Notes: generated by a model from the letters alone, not told the origin. A stretch of 64,000 bases of DNA from Flavivirga aquatica (GCF_001747085.1 NZ_MDJD01000054.1:558001-622000), one strand, 5' to 3'. Positions 8,800 through 17,524 are shown, counted from the first letter of the stretch. Made by a program: numbers and translations.

Positions 8800-9723
8800 A
8801 TGAGTTTTACAAATCCATTAGTGTATGGAGTCCCTTGTTTCCTTGGGTTAATCTTACTTGAGTTAACGTATAGCAAACACCATAAAGACAAAAAAGATTT
8901 ATATAATAAGAAAGATTTAATCGCTAGCCTTTTAATGGGAATAGGCTCTACAATTATAGCTCCTCTTACAAAAACGATTGCTGCCATTGTACTTTTTAAT
9001 TATGTTTATGATGTTTTTAACCCGGAGATAAACGGTATTAGAACAAACATTATGGGATGGAAATCCTTTGGTTATGCTTGGTACATCTGGGTAATTTGTC
9101 AATTATTAGACGATTTTAGTTATTACTGGTTCCATCGTCAAAATCACAATGTAAGATTTCTTTGGGCTGCACATATTGTTCACCACTCATCAAACAACTT
9201 TAATTTAGGTACTGCAGTAAGGAATGGTTGGTTTACTATTTTTTACAAACCTTTTTTCTATATGTGGATTCCAGCTCTTGGCTTCCCTCCAGAAATGGTT
9301 GTGGTTTGTTTAGGTATTGAAGCCTTGTGGCAATTTCAACTGCATTCTGTTTTTGTACCGAAGCTAGGGATTATAGAAAAAATATTTAATACGCACACTA
9401 TGCACCAAGTACATCATGCTCAAAATATTGAGTATATGGATAAAAATCATGGAGGCTTTTTAAATATCTTCGATAAAATATTTGGTACTTGGAAAGCATT
9501 AGATGAAAACATTGAAATAAAATATGGAGTTACCCATGCTCCCAATTCTTATAATCCATTAATTATACTCACTCATGAATATAAAGATATTTGGAATGAT
9601 ATGAAAAAATCTAAAAATTGGTACCATAAATTCATGTATGCCTTTGCTGCTCCTGGTTGGAGTCATGACGGAAGCTCTTTGACTATTAAACAGCAACAAA
9701 GATTAAACAAAAAAGTAAAGTAA
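8800..9723 (+). CDS. Sterol desaturase / fatty acid hydroxylase superfamily membrane protein
   Basis: This is a 307-residue integral membrane di-iron oxygenase. The three His clusters are present: 'WFHRQNHNVRFLWAAH', 'HIVHHSSNNFN' and 'HTMHQVHHAQN'. The protein starts with two or three hydrophobic helices (residues ~5-65) and has another pair near 145-185. Family members hydroxylate or desaturate lipid-like substrates such as sterols, fatty acids or carotenoids. Bacteroidota rarely make sterols, so a fatty-acid, sphingolipid-like or hopanoid-type substrate is more likely, but the sequence does not decide. It is transcribed alone and decayed DNA follows. Confidence 0.88.
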   Translation: MSFTNPLVYGVPCFLGLILLELTYSKHHKDKKDLYNKKDLIASLLMGIGSTIIAPLTKTIAAIVLFNYVYDVFNPEINGIRTNIMGWKSFGYAWYIWVICQLLDDFSYYWFHRQNHNVRFLWAAHIVHHSSNNFNLGTAVRNGWFTIFYKPFFYMWIPALGFPPEMVVVCLGIEALWQFQLHSVFVPKLGIIEKIFNTHTMHQVHHAQNIEYMDKNHGGFLNIFDKIFGTWKALDENIEIKYGVTHAPNSYNPLIILTHEYKDIWNDMKKSKNWYHKFMYAFAAPGWSHDGSSLTIKQQQRLNKKVK

Positions 9724-9875
9724 TTTATTGACATATTCGCTTTTAGTTATTGAACTCGTCCTGACCCTGACTATTACCTATCTTTTAAACTAAAAAGACT
9801 CATGTAAATAAAAACAAGTTGCATAGAATCTATAGATATTTTAAGGGTCTTGTTATGCTTATTATGGCTTAGATC

Positions 9876-10107
9876 ATGTTAGAGATTGCCATTATTGGTA
9901 TTTTAATTTTTGGAGGATAATGGAAAGATATGATATTAACTACTGATGTATTTAAAAATGTATACTTGATAAACTATGCTTATTCGCTTTTTGTAGTTTA
10001 TATAGCATGAACAGGTATTATTGATCTACTTTACTTCCCTTGTAAAACATTTATAAAGCAAATAATAAAGATAAATTGGTGGTTAAGCTGTTTGCAAAAC
10101 AAAAGAG
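9876..10107 (+). pseudogene. Remnant of a small membrane-protein gene with two in-frame stops
   Basis: One frame from ATG 9876 reads as a hydrophobic protein ('MLEIAIIGILIFGG', then 'WKDMILTTDVFKNVYLINYAYS', 'LFVVYIA', 'TGIIDLLYFPCKTF'). It is interrupted by TAA at 9918-9920 and TGA at 10008-10010; the TGA sits where TGG (Trp) would be natural. The frame continues to TAA 10128 and overlaps the end of the DinB-like gene. The amino-acid pattern is protein-like across both stops, which suggests a recently dead gene. The family was not recognised. DNA from 9724 to 9875 shows no usable frame. Confidence 0.4.
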
Positions 10108-10665
10108 TTACTCTCTTAATTTACCTGTAAACACACTAACTTTTGAATTAAACGGATTACCAGATCCACGTCTAAGCATTACTATTTGTCCACAATGCCA
10201 AAGTGCATCTGCAATGGGACCATTAATAATATTCCAAAATGGAAATTTATTATCAAATTGAGAAACCTTTTTAGTAAATCTTAAAATATCTGCTGCCTTT
10301 TTAAAGTTTTTTAAGGTTAGTTCTCGTTTCTCTTTAAACGAAAGTTCCAATTCAGTGTTATTTCTTTCTGATTTTGATATTGAACCAAGAATAAATTTTG
10401 ATAACCCTAGTAAATGTTCAATAGTTTCAGCACTTGTACGACTAGATTCACTTATTTTATATACTAAATCTTCATCACGTAATCCTTCAGTAGCCCAAAA
10501 ATATCTAAAGCCCAAACCATCAATCATTCTTGCTGCTACTGTTCCTGCTGTATAAGTTTTGGGGCACTCAGTAATTTCATAATAAGGCAATTCTTTATTA
10601 GTTACATTTTGAGCATTGAGATTCATAAATAAAAAAGCTACAAATACTATACATATATTTCTCAT
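10108..10665 (-). CDS. Secreted DinB-superfamily protein
   Basis: The 185-residue protein has a signal peptide (residues 1-18, ending 'NLNAQ'). The mature part has the four-helix DinB/YfiT layout: 'GLGFRYFWATEGLRDEDL' in helix 1, 'TSAETIEHLLGLSKFIL' with the first candidate metal His, and 'PIADALWHCGQIVMLRR' with a second His near the C-terminus. DinB-like proteins are often metal-dependent thiol-linked transferases or hydrolases, but most have no known substrate. A periplasmic version such as this one is unusual outside Bacteroidota. There is no operon partner. Confidence 0.78.
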   Translation of the reverse strand: MRNICIVFVAFLFMNLNAQNVTNKELPYYEITECPKTYTAGTVAARMIDGLGFRYFWATEGLRDEDLVYKISESSRTSAETIEHLLGLSKFILGSISKSERNNTELELSFKEKRELTLKNFKKAADILRFTKKVSQFDNKFPFWNIINGPIADALWHCGQIVMLRRGSGNPFNSKVSVFTGKLRE

Positions 10666-10990
10666 AATTTTATTATTCTTTTATTTAACAATTTTGATAA
10701 GTAACAAGTATCTATTTTATCTGTTATTCTTAATTTTTAGAATTTTCAAAGATATGTAATAACACTTACACTCCTTTTTAACCTAACCAAATTATTAATT
10801 TTCATCTAAATTAAAGCACATCTTATTCATAAAAGAAAAAGAAACAACAGATGTCTAAAAATAAACTACTGACTGTCTTATGTTTAAAATTAAGTTTTTT
10901 AAAAAAAATAATGCTTTGATTTAATGTAATACTATTCGAATAAAATCACTAAATTGTAGGTATTAATTTACATAAACTAATCTTTTAATC
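10666..10990. other. Intergenic region between two divergent genes, nothing recognised
   Basis: This AT-rich region must hold the promoters of the DinB-like gene and the lipoprotein gene. I see no exact TAnnTTTG box, no coding frame and no strong hairpin. Confidence 0.5.
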
Positions 10991-11797
10991 ATGAAACATT
11001 TAATCACAAAAACACTATCTATTTTTATTTTTATGTCCCTTATTTTTTTAGTAAACGCATGTAGTTCTGAAGAAACAAAATCTGAAAATTCCCTAGAAAC
11101 AAATCAAGTATTAAAACAGCAAAAACAAAACACTTTTGAGGCGTGGCAATCTGCAAACTTAAGCACTTTATTTTCTAAATTTAAAGATCAATCATTCTCT
11201 TATACTTTTAGCAAGGAAGGTTTTAAACAGAATTTAGCAAATGATCAACTTAAACATTTTCGATTTTACTTAGGCGTAAAAAATAATCAACTAGAAATTA
11301 CAGTCTATGGTTTAACTGCTGATGAAATGAAACTACCAAACCCTCAAAAAGGTAAAATAACTTTAAATTCTACTAAATTTGAAAACTATAAAAATATTAG
11401 TACTCTTAATTTTGCTGCTAAACTAAAAAAAGTAACAAATAAATCTGCTAAAAAGCACATACTTGCTCTTAGTAGTGCTGTAGACTATATTGTAGCTTGG
11501 GAAAATGCTCTAAAAGATTTATCTACTTTAGAATCTAAAGTGTCTTATGATGCTATTAGAATTAGATCATTCACAATACATAAAGAAGCTATTGAGTTTT
11601 TAGTTAATAAAAATCAGTCTTCAAATATTGAGTTATTTTTAGGATTAAATAAAGAATTCAAAATGACTACAGTTTTTCTTGAAAGCGGTAATTTAGATAA
11701 TAAACTTTCAAAACAAACTAATAGAACTTATGCTCTTGACCTTACTACTCCATGTCCGAATATGTGTGATAAAAAAATGGATGATTTATATAATTAA
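10991..11797 (+). CDS. Uncharacterised lipoprotein
   Basis: The 268-residue protein has a lipoprotein signal peptide ending in the lipobox 'LVNAC' (Cys about residue 24), followed by an acidic 'SSEETKSEN' linker. The rest is Lys/Asn/Ser-rich and looks like a mixed alpha-beta domain, ending with 'CPNMCDKKMDDLYN', a C-x-x-x-C pair. I recognise no family. It is probably anchored in the inner or outer membrane, facing the periplasm. It is convergent with the two-component operon and shares a terminator with it. Confidence 0.8.
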   Translation: MKHLITKTLSIFIFMSLIFLVNACSSEETKSENSLETNQVLKQQKQNTFEAWQSANLSTLFSKFKDQSFSYTFSKEGFKQNLANDQLKHFRFYLGVKNNQLEITVYGLTADEMKLPNPQKGKITLNSTKFENYKNISTLNFAAKLKKVTNKSAKKHILALSSAVDYIVAWENALKDLSTLESKVSYDAIRIRSFTIHKEAIEFLVNKNQSSNIELFLGLNKEFKMTTVFLESGNLDNKLSKQTNRTYALDLTTPCPNMCDKKMDDLYN

Positions 11798-11828
11798 AGT
11801 TTGATTTTTGCCTTTAAGCTTATAAAAT

Positions 11829-11867
11829 AAATAAGGATGATTATTAGAAATGTAACCATCCTTATTT
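11829..11867. terminator. Shared terminator between the lipoprotein gene and the two-component operon
   Basis: Arms AAATAAGGATG (11829-11839) and CATCCTTATTT (11857-11867). The hairpin is T-rich downstream on both strands. Confidence 0.75.
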
Positions 11868-11920
11868 TATTTTTTATTAAACCTAGTCTTAATTTATTAC
11901 TAGAATAATTATGCGTAGAA

Positions 11921-12598
11921 TCAAAATGTTTCTTCTAAATTGACTATTTTATTTTGAATAGCATAAACGACAAGTCCAGCTAAATTTTTTGATTCTGTTT
12001 TTAAAAGTAAATTATTACGATGCCCTTCAACAGTTCTAGGACTAATAAATAAAAACTCTGCTATTTCATTTGTTGTATACTGTTTACAAATAAGATCTAA
12101 TACTTCTTTTTCTCGTTTTGTAAAATAAGTAGTATCAAAGCTAGATTTTACATGATCATCATTTTGATTTAGCAAACCTTCATGTATAAATTTAATAACT
12201 TGAGGATCGTAATAAAACCCTTTTTCTGCAACTTCTTTAATAGTTGTTAACATTAACTTTGGTGTACTATTTTTTGCCAAATAAGCAACAGCTCCAATGG
12301 AAATCATATTAACAATAAATGGTTTACTAAAATAACTAGTTAAAGCTATTATTTTAATACAAGGAAATTCTTTTTTAATAAGTTTTGTAGCTTCAACACC
12401 ATTAAGTCCGGGCATTTTTAAATCTGTAATAACCAGTTCTGGCAAAACTTTGGCTTTCCGAAGTTTACTCATTAAATCATCACCATCTTTGGCATCAAAA
12501 AGAATATCAATTTGTTTTTCTTTACCTAATATAGATATAAGTCCTTGTCTAAATAACAATTCATCATCTGCTATAGCTATTGTAATTTTAAGCTCCAT
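11921..12598 (-). CDS. LuxR/NarL-family response regulator
   Basis: The 225-residue regulator has a receiver domain (residues ~5-125) with acidic pocket D11/D12, phospho-acceptor Asp at ~59 ('VITDLKMPGLNG') and switch Lys in 'AYLAKNSTP'. The C-terminal LuxR-type HTH (~155-215) reads 'FTKREKEVLDLICKQYTTNEIAEFLFISPRTVEGHRNN' in pieces. It should bind DNA as a phosphorylated dimer. Its start overlaps the end of the histidine kinase by 11 bp, so the two are translationally coupled partners. Confidence 0.93.
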   Translation of the reverse strand: MELKITIAIADDELLFRQGLISILGKEKQIDILFDAKDGDDLMSKLRKAKVLPELVITDLKMPGLNGVEATKLIKKEFPCIKIIALTSYFSKPFIVNMISIGAVAYLAKNSTPKLMLTTIKEVAEKGFYYDPQVIKFIHEGLLNQNDDHVKSSFDTTYFTKREKEVLDLICKQYTTNEIAEFLFISPRTVEGHRNNLLLKTESKNLAGLVVYAIQNKIVNLEETF

Positions 12599-13376
12599 AA
12601 TTGCAACAGTTTATAATGAATGTACTACCCTTTTTTTTTGAACTTTTTATCAAAAGATCTCCATTTAAAATAGCCACTCTACTTTTTATATTTTGTAATC
12701 CTAGTCCAGATTTTCTCTTTATTTCAGAGACATTAAAGCCTCCTCCATTATCATTATAAGTCATTTCAAACCCTCCATTCTCTTTAATAAGTTTAATTTG
12801 CATTTGCTTTGCTTTTCCATGAATTAATGAGTTATTTATTAACTCTTGTGTTATTCTAAAAATATGCAATTCATTAGATTTACTTAAATTATCTATAGTT
12901 TCAATCTTATAATTTATATTAATTGCGGTGTTTGATGTAAATTCATCAAACAACTCTTCTAAAGCTACTTTTAATCCAAATTTATCTAATATAGGAGGCA
13001 TTAATTCATGAGCTATTTTCCTAGAACTCTCTATAGTTTTAGTGGTAATGTTTAATATATGATTTAAGGCTTCCTTATGTTTATCATTAAGGCTAATATC
13101 TTCAAGTAATACATGCGTCGTTAAGCTTACAACATTAAGTTTAGAGCTAATAGCATCATGTAAATCTTGTGCTATTCTATTGCGCTCTGCTTCCTGTACC
13201 TTGATAGTAGTCTGTAATATCTTTTTTTGATGACTCAATTTAATATTTACCTTTTCTATTTCTTTTTCTATAATCTTTTTTTTAGTATGATGAAAGAATG
13301 AAATTAAAGTGACAGCCATTATTATTAATAAACAGATACTTATACCTACAATACTTATCAGCGAATTGTCTTCCAA
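12588..13376 (-). CDS. Sensor histidine kinase (HisKA_3 / NarX-DesK type)
   Basis: The 262-residue kinase has one N-terminal membrane helix (~7-28), a coiled-coil linker, and a HisKA_3 dimerisation domain with phospho-His at ~73 ('ERNRIAQDLHDAISSKLN'). The HATPase_c domain shows the N-box 'ITQELINNSLIHGKA', 'YNDNGGGFN' and 'GLGLQNIKSRV'. It has no sensory domain of its own. The gene immediately upstream (5 bp gap) encodes a multi-pass membrane protein that may act as the sensing part. It should phosphorylate the LuxR-type regulator encoded downstream. Confidence 0.92.
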   Translation of the reverse strand: MEDNSLISIVGISICLLIIMAVTLISFFHHTKKKIIEKEIEKVNIKLSHQKKILQTTIKVQEAERNRIAQDLHDAISSKLNVVSLTTHVLLEDISLNDKHKEALNHILNITTKTIESSRKIAHELMPPILDKFGLKVALEELFDEFTSNTAININYKIETIDNLSKSNELHIFRITQELINNSLIHGKAKQMQIKLIKENGGFEMTYNDNGGGFNVSEIKRKSGLGLQNIKSRVAILNGDLLIKSSKKKGSTFIINCCNYGA

Positions 13377-13381
13377 TTAAA

Positions 13382-14005
13382 TTATATTTTTGATTTAAAA
13401 ATTTTATGCCATTGAATAAATATTAAAACCTGATAAACAATAAATAATACTGAATTAAGGATCCAAAATAATCTATTCATAGTTGAATTTAAGACATTAA
13501 TAAGATTCCCTGAACAAAATATAAGAGTACTACTTATAAGATATATAAAAATACCATAATTAACATAAGCATATTCTATTTTTTCTGTTAAAGCATTATA
13601 AAAATACATAACTGAAAAAGAAACGATACTCAATGATGTTAATATTATTTCTAACAAATTAAACTTAAAATAAATAGATGGAGTTTTTACATATTGAAAT
13701 GCTAGTATCAACATAATACCTATAAAAACAATTTCTACTATTCTTTTGTTTTTATAAGTTTTAAATAATTTCCAATAAAATAAACTCAAAAAAACAAATT
13801 GAAAAATGAAATAAAAATGAGAAAGAAAAAGGTTATTAATTCCCATTATATACAAATAATTAAACACAAGTTGAACAACTAAAACAGTTAACAAGTAGAA
13901 AGTAAATATTTTAAGACTTATATTTTTATTGTAAGCCCTAAAATATAAAATAGTGTTAACTAAAAGAAATACACTTCCTAGCAGTAAAAAAACTCTTTCA
14001 ATCAT
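13382..14005 (-). CDS. Multi-pass membrane protein, likely sensor partner of the histidine kinase
   Basis: The 207-residue protein is almost entirely hydrophobic, with six or seven predicted membrane helices and short loops, and no recognised family motif. It ends 'IQWHKIFKSKI' in a basic cytoplasmic tail. It is the first gene of a tight operon with the kinase (5 bp) and regulator. Because the kinase lacks an input domain, this protein may supply sensing in a split-receptor arrangement. That role is inferred from context only. Confidence 0.75.
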   Translation of the reverse strand: MIERVFLLLGSVFLLVNTILYFRAYNKNISLKIFTFYLLTVLVVQLVFNYLYIMGINNLFLSHFYFIFQFVFLSLFYWKLFKTYKNKRIVEIVFIGIMLILAFQYVKTPSIYFKFNLLEIILTSLSIVSFSVMYFYNALTEKIEYAYVNYGIFIYLISSTLIFCSGNLINVLNSTMNRLFWILNSVLFIVYQVLIFIQWHKIFKSKI

Positions 14006-14050
14006 ATTTTAATTCAATGTTAAACAAAAAACCTATCCTTTCTATTAGCC

Positions 14051-14070
14051 ATTAGCATATTAATGCTAAT
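14051..14070. promoter_or_regulatory. Inverted repeat upstream of the two-component operon
   Basis: ATTAGCAT (14051-14058) and ATGCTAAT (14063-14070) are separated by ATTA, about 46 bp upstream of the operon start. The position and symmetry suit an operator for a dimeric regulator such as the LuxR-type protein of the operon. No second copy was seen. Confidence 0.35.
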
Positions 14071-14258
14071 AGTGCCATTATCACTCATCACTTTAATACC
14101 GGTTAACAATATTTAAAATTAGACCATTTATTTTAGATAAAATAGTACAAATTTAAAAACAGGTAAAAATACCCGTTTTCATTTGTAAGTAAATAAGCGT
14201 TAAAAAAAAGAGTAAGTTAATTATACTATTGTAAATAACCAATATTTAAAAGCGGTAT

Positions 14259-14609
14259 ATGTATAATTTAACAGTTAAAAACGATTACATTAGAGACATT
14301 GGTGCCTCTAATGGAGTTATAGTTACACAAGGTAAAAGCTTTGTTTTTGATAATCAAGGTTCTCTATATTTAACAATTCCTGGAATGAATGAAATAAATT
14401 TTATTGATTTAGGAGACAAAAAATTAGAAGGCTACCCAGAGCCTACAGAAACTTAGGGAGTTCTAGTACGCTATAGTACTATTGACGCTTATTATAGATA
14501 TGAAGGTCAAGGAGAACTTACAGCTACTTTTGATACTTATGGTACTTGTACTATTTCTACAAATAATGGCTCTATGCTTTTAATATCCTTACCAGAATTT
14601 AGTCTTTAA
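14259..14609 (+). pseudogene. Small hypothetical gene interrupted by an in-frame amber codon
   Basis: From ATG 14259 the frame runs 65 codons to TAG at 14454-14456. It then continues in the same frame for 50 more codons to TAA at 14607-14609. Both halves look like real protein: 'NQGSLYLTIPGMNEINFID' before, 'YYRYEGQGELTATFDTYG' and 'GSMLLISLPEFSL' after. The full reading would be 116 residues, a small beta-rich protein with no signal peptide. It precedes the tail-collar gene by 32 bp, so the two may have formed an operon. The likeliest reading is a recent nonsense mutation; suppression of the amber codon or an assembly error are alternatives. Confidence 0.6.
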
Positions 14610-14641
14610 ACAAATTTATAACACTTAATCAAATAAACATT

Positions 14642-15196
14642 ATGGAACCATTTTTAGCAGAAATTATTATGTTTGCTGGTAATTTTGCCCCGAGAGGTTG
14701 GGCACTTTGTAACGGGCAATTATTACCAATCGCACAAAACACGGCTTTATTTTCACTTTTAGGAACAACCTATGGTGGTGATGGTAGGACTACCTTTGCT
14801 TTACCAGATTTAAGAGGTAGAATAGCAATGCATGAAGGAACAGGTCCTGGTTTATCTCCTGTTAGATTAGGCCAAAGAGGGGGCAGTGAACTTGTTGTAC
14901 TGACAACTAATGAGTTACCAAATCATAATCATAGTGGGAGTACTTTAAATGGATCTGTTTCTGTTAATGAAGTTGATGGGTATTCTGATGAACCAGCAGG
15001 AAGAAACATAGGTATCTCTCCAACTGACACACCATATAATGACAAAGTCACTGATAGAACTATGGCAGCTGATTCTGTAAATATTACAGGAAACACTAGT
15101 AATACGGGGGGCAGCCGTCCTTTTTCAATAAGAAACCCTTACTTAGGAGTGAACTATATTATTGCTTTACAAGGTATTTTTCCTTCTAGAAGTTAA
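14642..15196 (+). CDS. Phage tail collar domain / microcystin-dependent protein homologue
   Basis: The 184-residue protein opens with the family hallmark 'FLAEIIMFAGNFAPRGWALCNGQLL', seen here in pieces, followed by 'TYGGDGRTTFALPDLRGR', 'MHEGTGPG' and 'LGQRGGSE'. It ends 'NPYLGVNYIIALQGIFPSR'. This is the phage tail collar fold (MdpB-like), common as stand-alone genes in many bacteria and sometimes linked to contractile injection systems. No other phage, tail or toxin gene is nearby. Its biological role outside phages is not established. Confidence 0.92.
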   Translation: MEPFLAEIIMFAGNFAPRGWALCNGQLLPIAQNTALFSLLGTTYGGDGRTTFALPDLRGRIAMHEGTGPGLSPVRLGQRGGSELVVLTTNELPNHNHSGSTLNGSVSVNEVDGYSDEPAGRNIGISPTDTPYNDKVTDRTMAADSVNITGNTSNTGGSRPFSIRNPYLGVNYIIALQGIFPSRS

Positions 15197-15235
15197 TAAA
15201 AATTAACATTACGTTATAGCGTATCTATCATAATA

Positions 15236-15290
15236 TTTGGTATTGAACTATTGATAATTGTATCGGAATTATCAATAATTCAATACCAAA
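15236..15290. repeat. Long near-perfect inverted repeat after the tail-collar gene
   Basis: Twenty-four-base arms (15236-15259 and 15267-15290) pair with a single mismatch around a 7-nt loop. Neither strand has a T-run straight after the stem, so it is not a classical rho-independent terminator, although the hairpin would be very stable. It lies between the tail-collar gene and the dead LysE gene. Confidence 0.7.
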
Positions 15291-15373
15291 AAATCATCAT
15301 TATAAGATAATTAAAAAATGGAATCTCACCTTTGAAAACTAGGCTAGTACTTTATATTGGTATTATTACGATT

Positions 15374-15996
15374 TTATTTTGTTTTTGTTAATGCCATCTT
15401 AACTGCTAATACAGTCAATACAGAAGCCATAAACCATTTTTGGATTCTTAACCAAATTGACTTTTTAGAAAACCAATTCGCCATTTTAGCAGCAGATATT
15501 ACAATCAAAAAATTAATCGAAAAACTTATTATTTGAACAATTCCGAGTTGAAAACTTTGACTTAAAATCGAACCATATTCAAGTTTTATAAATTGTGAAA
15601 AAAATGAAAGATAAAACACAGCCATTTTTGGATTTAGAACATTTATTAATAATCCAATATTAAAAAGTTTAAGAGGCATATCTGATTTCAAATTTTTATC
15701 GGCATCAAATATTTTGTTTTTCGAAATGACAGTATTATAAGCCAAATAAAATAATTATCCAACACCTAAAAATTTAACTGCTACATATGATAAGGTACTG
15801 CAAAGAAAATAGCAGTTAACCCAAAAGAAACCATTAATATATGAAATAAAAACCCACTCATTATTCCTAAAAGAGATATGATTCCAGCCTTTTTTCCGTG
15901 TGATAATTATCTAGAAATTAAATAAATCATATTCGATCCAGGAGACAGAACCATAATTAATGATGCTAATACTAATAAATCATTAACAAGTATCAT
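15374..15996 (-). pseudogene. LysE-family translocator, disrupted
   Basis: From ATG 15996 on the minus strand the protein begins like a LysE/RhtB exporter ('LASLIMVLSPGSNMIYLISR'). It then meets TAA, continues 'LSHGKKAGIISLLGIMSG', and after about 50 more codons needs a frameshift near 15786-15800. A second TAA interrupts 'VAVKFLGVG' and 'LFYLAYNTV'. The remaining 123 codons (15745-15374) keep the C-terminal half, including 'NPKMAVFYLSFF' and the last helices. LysE proteins export amino acids through the inner membrane. With two stops and one frameshift this copy cannot be functional. Confidence 0.82.
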
Positions 15997-16120
15997 TTTT
16001 TAAGGTTAATTTATCTACTGTAGATTTATACTTTTTTTTAGTCATTTAAGTATAGTTTAATACTATTAAAAATAAATTATTCTTGATTTTTTAGTTTTTA
16101 TCTCCCGTGACATCAACTAA

Positions 16121-17524
16121 TTAATCCTTAATTGTTTCTTGATTTGAGATAGGATTGATTCCATATTTATCAAATAAATATACCAAAGCGGTCATGGTTG
16201 CAGCTCCTAATTCTAACTCTCTCTTATTTATAGCGTCAAATGTATCATTACTAGCATGATGATGATCGAAATACCGTTGACTATCTGGTCGTAAGCCAGC
16301 AAGTACATTTGAGTCTGTTTTAAGCGGTCCTACATCTGCTCCACTTCCACCCTTTTCAAAATAATGAATTAAGTAAAGTTTAAATAATGGTTTCCAACTT
16401 AATACTTGATTGAAACTGGCATCGTTACAATCGAAACTAAAACCTCGAGGTGTAAACCCTCCTGAATCACTTTCTAAAGCAAAAACATGGTTCTCTCCTT
16501 TTTGTTTTGCGACCTCTGCATATTTTTTACCACCTCGTAATCCATTTTCTTCATTCATGAATAGCACAACTCTAATACTTCGTTTAGGCTTAATTCCTGA
16601 TGCTTTTAGTAATCTTAAAACATCCATAGATTGTACTACTCCAGCCCCATCATCGTGCGAACCGTCACCTAAATCCCAAGAATCTAAATGTCCTCCAACG
16701 ATCATATATTCATTAGGATACTCGCTTCCTGTAATTTGTCCAATAACATTATAAGATTGTACATCTTTAAGTTGCTTACAGCTTTGTTTGAAATATAATT
16801 TAATAGAACTATTCAATTTCAACATAGTACTTAACAATTCAGCATCATTAGTACTTATTGCTGCAGATGGAATACGCTTATCTATAGAAGTATCTGCATA
16901 AGTCATACTTCCTGTATGTGGCAAATCGTCTAAACGTAAATTCATTGAACGTACAATGACACCAATTGCTCCATATTTTGATGCTTCTACTGCTCCTTTA
17001 TAACGTTGGTTTACACAACCTCCATAAGCAGCAAACGTATTAATTAAATCGGCTTGCATTGGTCTGTTATAAAACACAATTTTACCTTCTATTTTATCTT
17101 TTCCTAAAGCTTCTAAGTCTTCAAAATTTTTAACTTCAACAACATTTGCTTTTAGTCCTAGTGCTGGAGTTGCTATCGAGCCTCCCAGTGCACATATATT
17201 AACTGTAGTGGTTTTCCCTGGACTTGTTTCTATAAAAGCATATTCTTTTGCTCCCCTAACCCATCTAGGAACCATTACTGGTTGTAGCCATACTTTATCT
17301 AATCCTAATTTGTCAAGTTCTTCTTTTGTATAAGCTACTGCTCTTTCTGCTCCTAAAGATCCTGATAGGCGACTTCCTATTTGATTTGACAAATGGTTTA
17401 ACCAATGGTAACTTTTACCATTGGTTAATGATTGTGTGTATATTTTTTTTAAAATTTCTTGATCTGTTTGAGACGAAACAGATATAGAAATTAATAGAAT
17501 TATAAGAAAAATATATTTTTTCAT
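16121..17524 (-). CDS. Secreted M28-family metallopeptidase (carboxypeptidase Q-like)
   Basis: The 467-residue enzyme has a signal peptide (1-19). An inserted PA-like region follows (~115-235). The zinc peptidase core has 'VGGHLDSWDLGDGSHDDGAG' (first His, bridging Asp), 'MNEENGLRGG' (catalytic Glu pair), 'ALESDSGGF' (Asp ligand) and a C-terminal 'YFDHHHASNDTFDAI' with the last His. Such enzymes remove terminal amino acids from peptides in the periplasm or outside. It is full length and transcribed alone. It resembles eukaryotic PGCP/CPQ more than the Vibrio-type aminopeptidases. Confidence 0.93.
   Translation of the reverse strand: MKKYIFLIILLISISVSSQTDQEILKKIYTQSLTNGKSYHWLNHLSNQIGSRLSGSLGAERAVAYTKEELDKLGLDKVWLQPVMVPRWVRGAKEYAFIETSPGKTTTVNICALGGSIATPALGLKANVVEVKNFEDLEALGKDKIEGKIVFYNRPMQADLINTFAAYGGCVNQRYKGAVEASKYGAIGVIVRSMNLRLDDLPHTGSMTYADTSIDKRIPSAAISTNDAELLSTMLKLNSSIKLYFKQSCKQLKDVQSYNVIGQITGSEYPNEYMIVGGHLDSWDLGDGSHDDGAGVVQSMDVLRLLKASGIKPKRSIRVVLFMNEENGLRGGKKYAEVAKQKGENHVFALESDSGGFTPRGFSFDCNDASFNQVLSWKPLFKLYLIHYFEKGGSGADVGPLKTDSNVLAGLRPDSQRYFDHHHASNDTFDAINKRELELGAATMTALVYLFDKYGINPISNQETIKD

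Noticed and set aside
14454-14456. UAG read as a non-standard amino acid across the window
   Set aside because: Other disrupted genes use TAA and TGA as well as TAG, and prfA is present, so codon reassignment is not supported.
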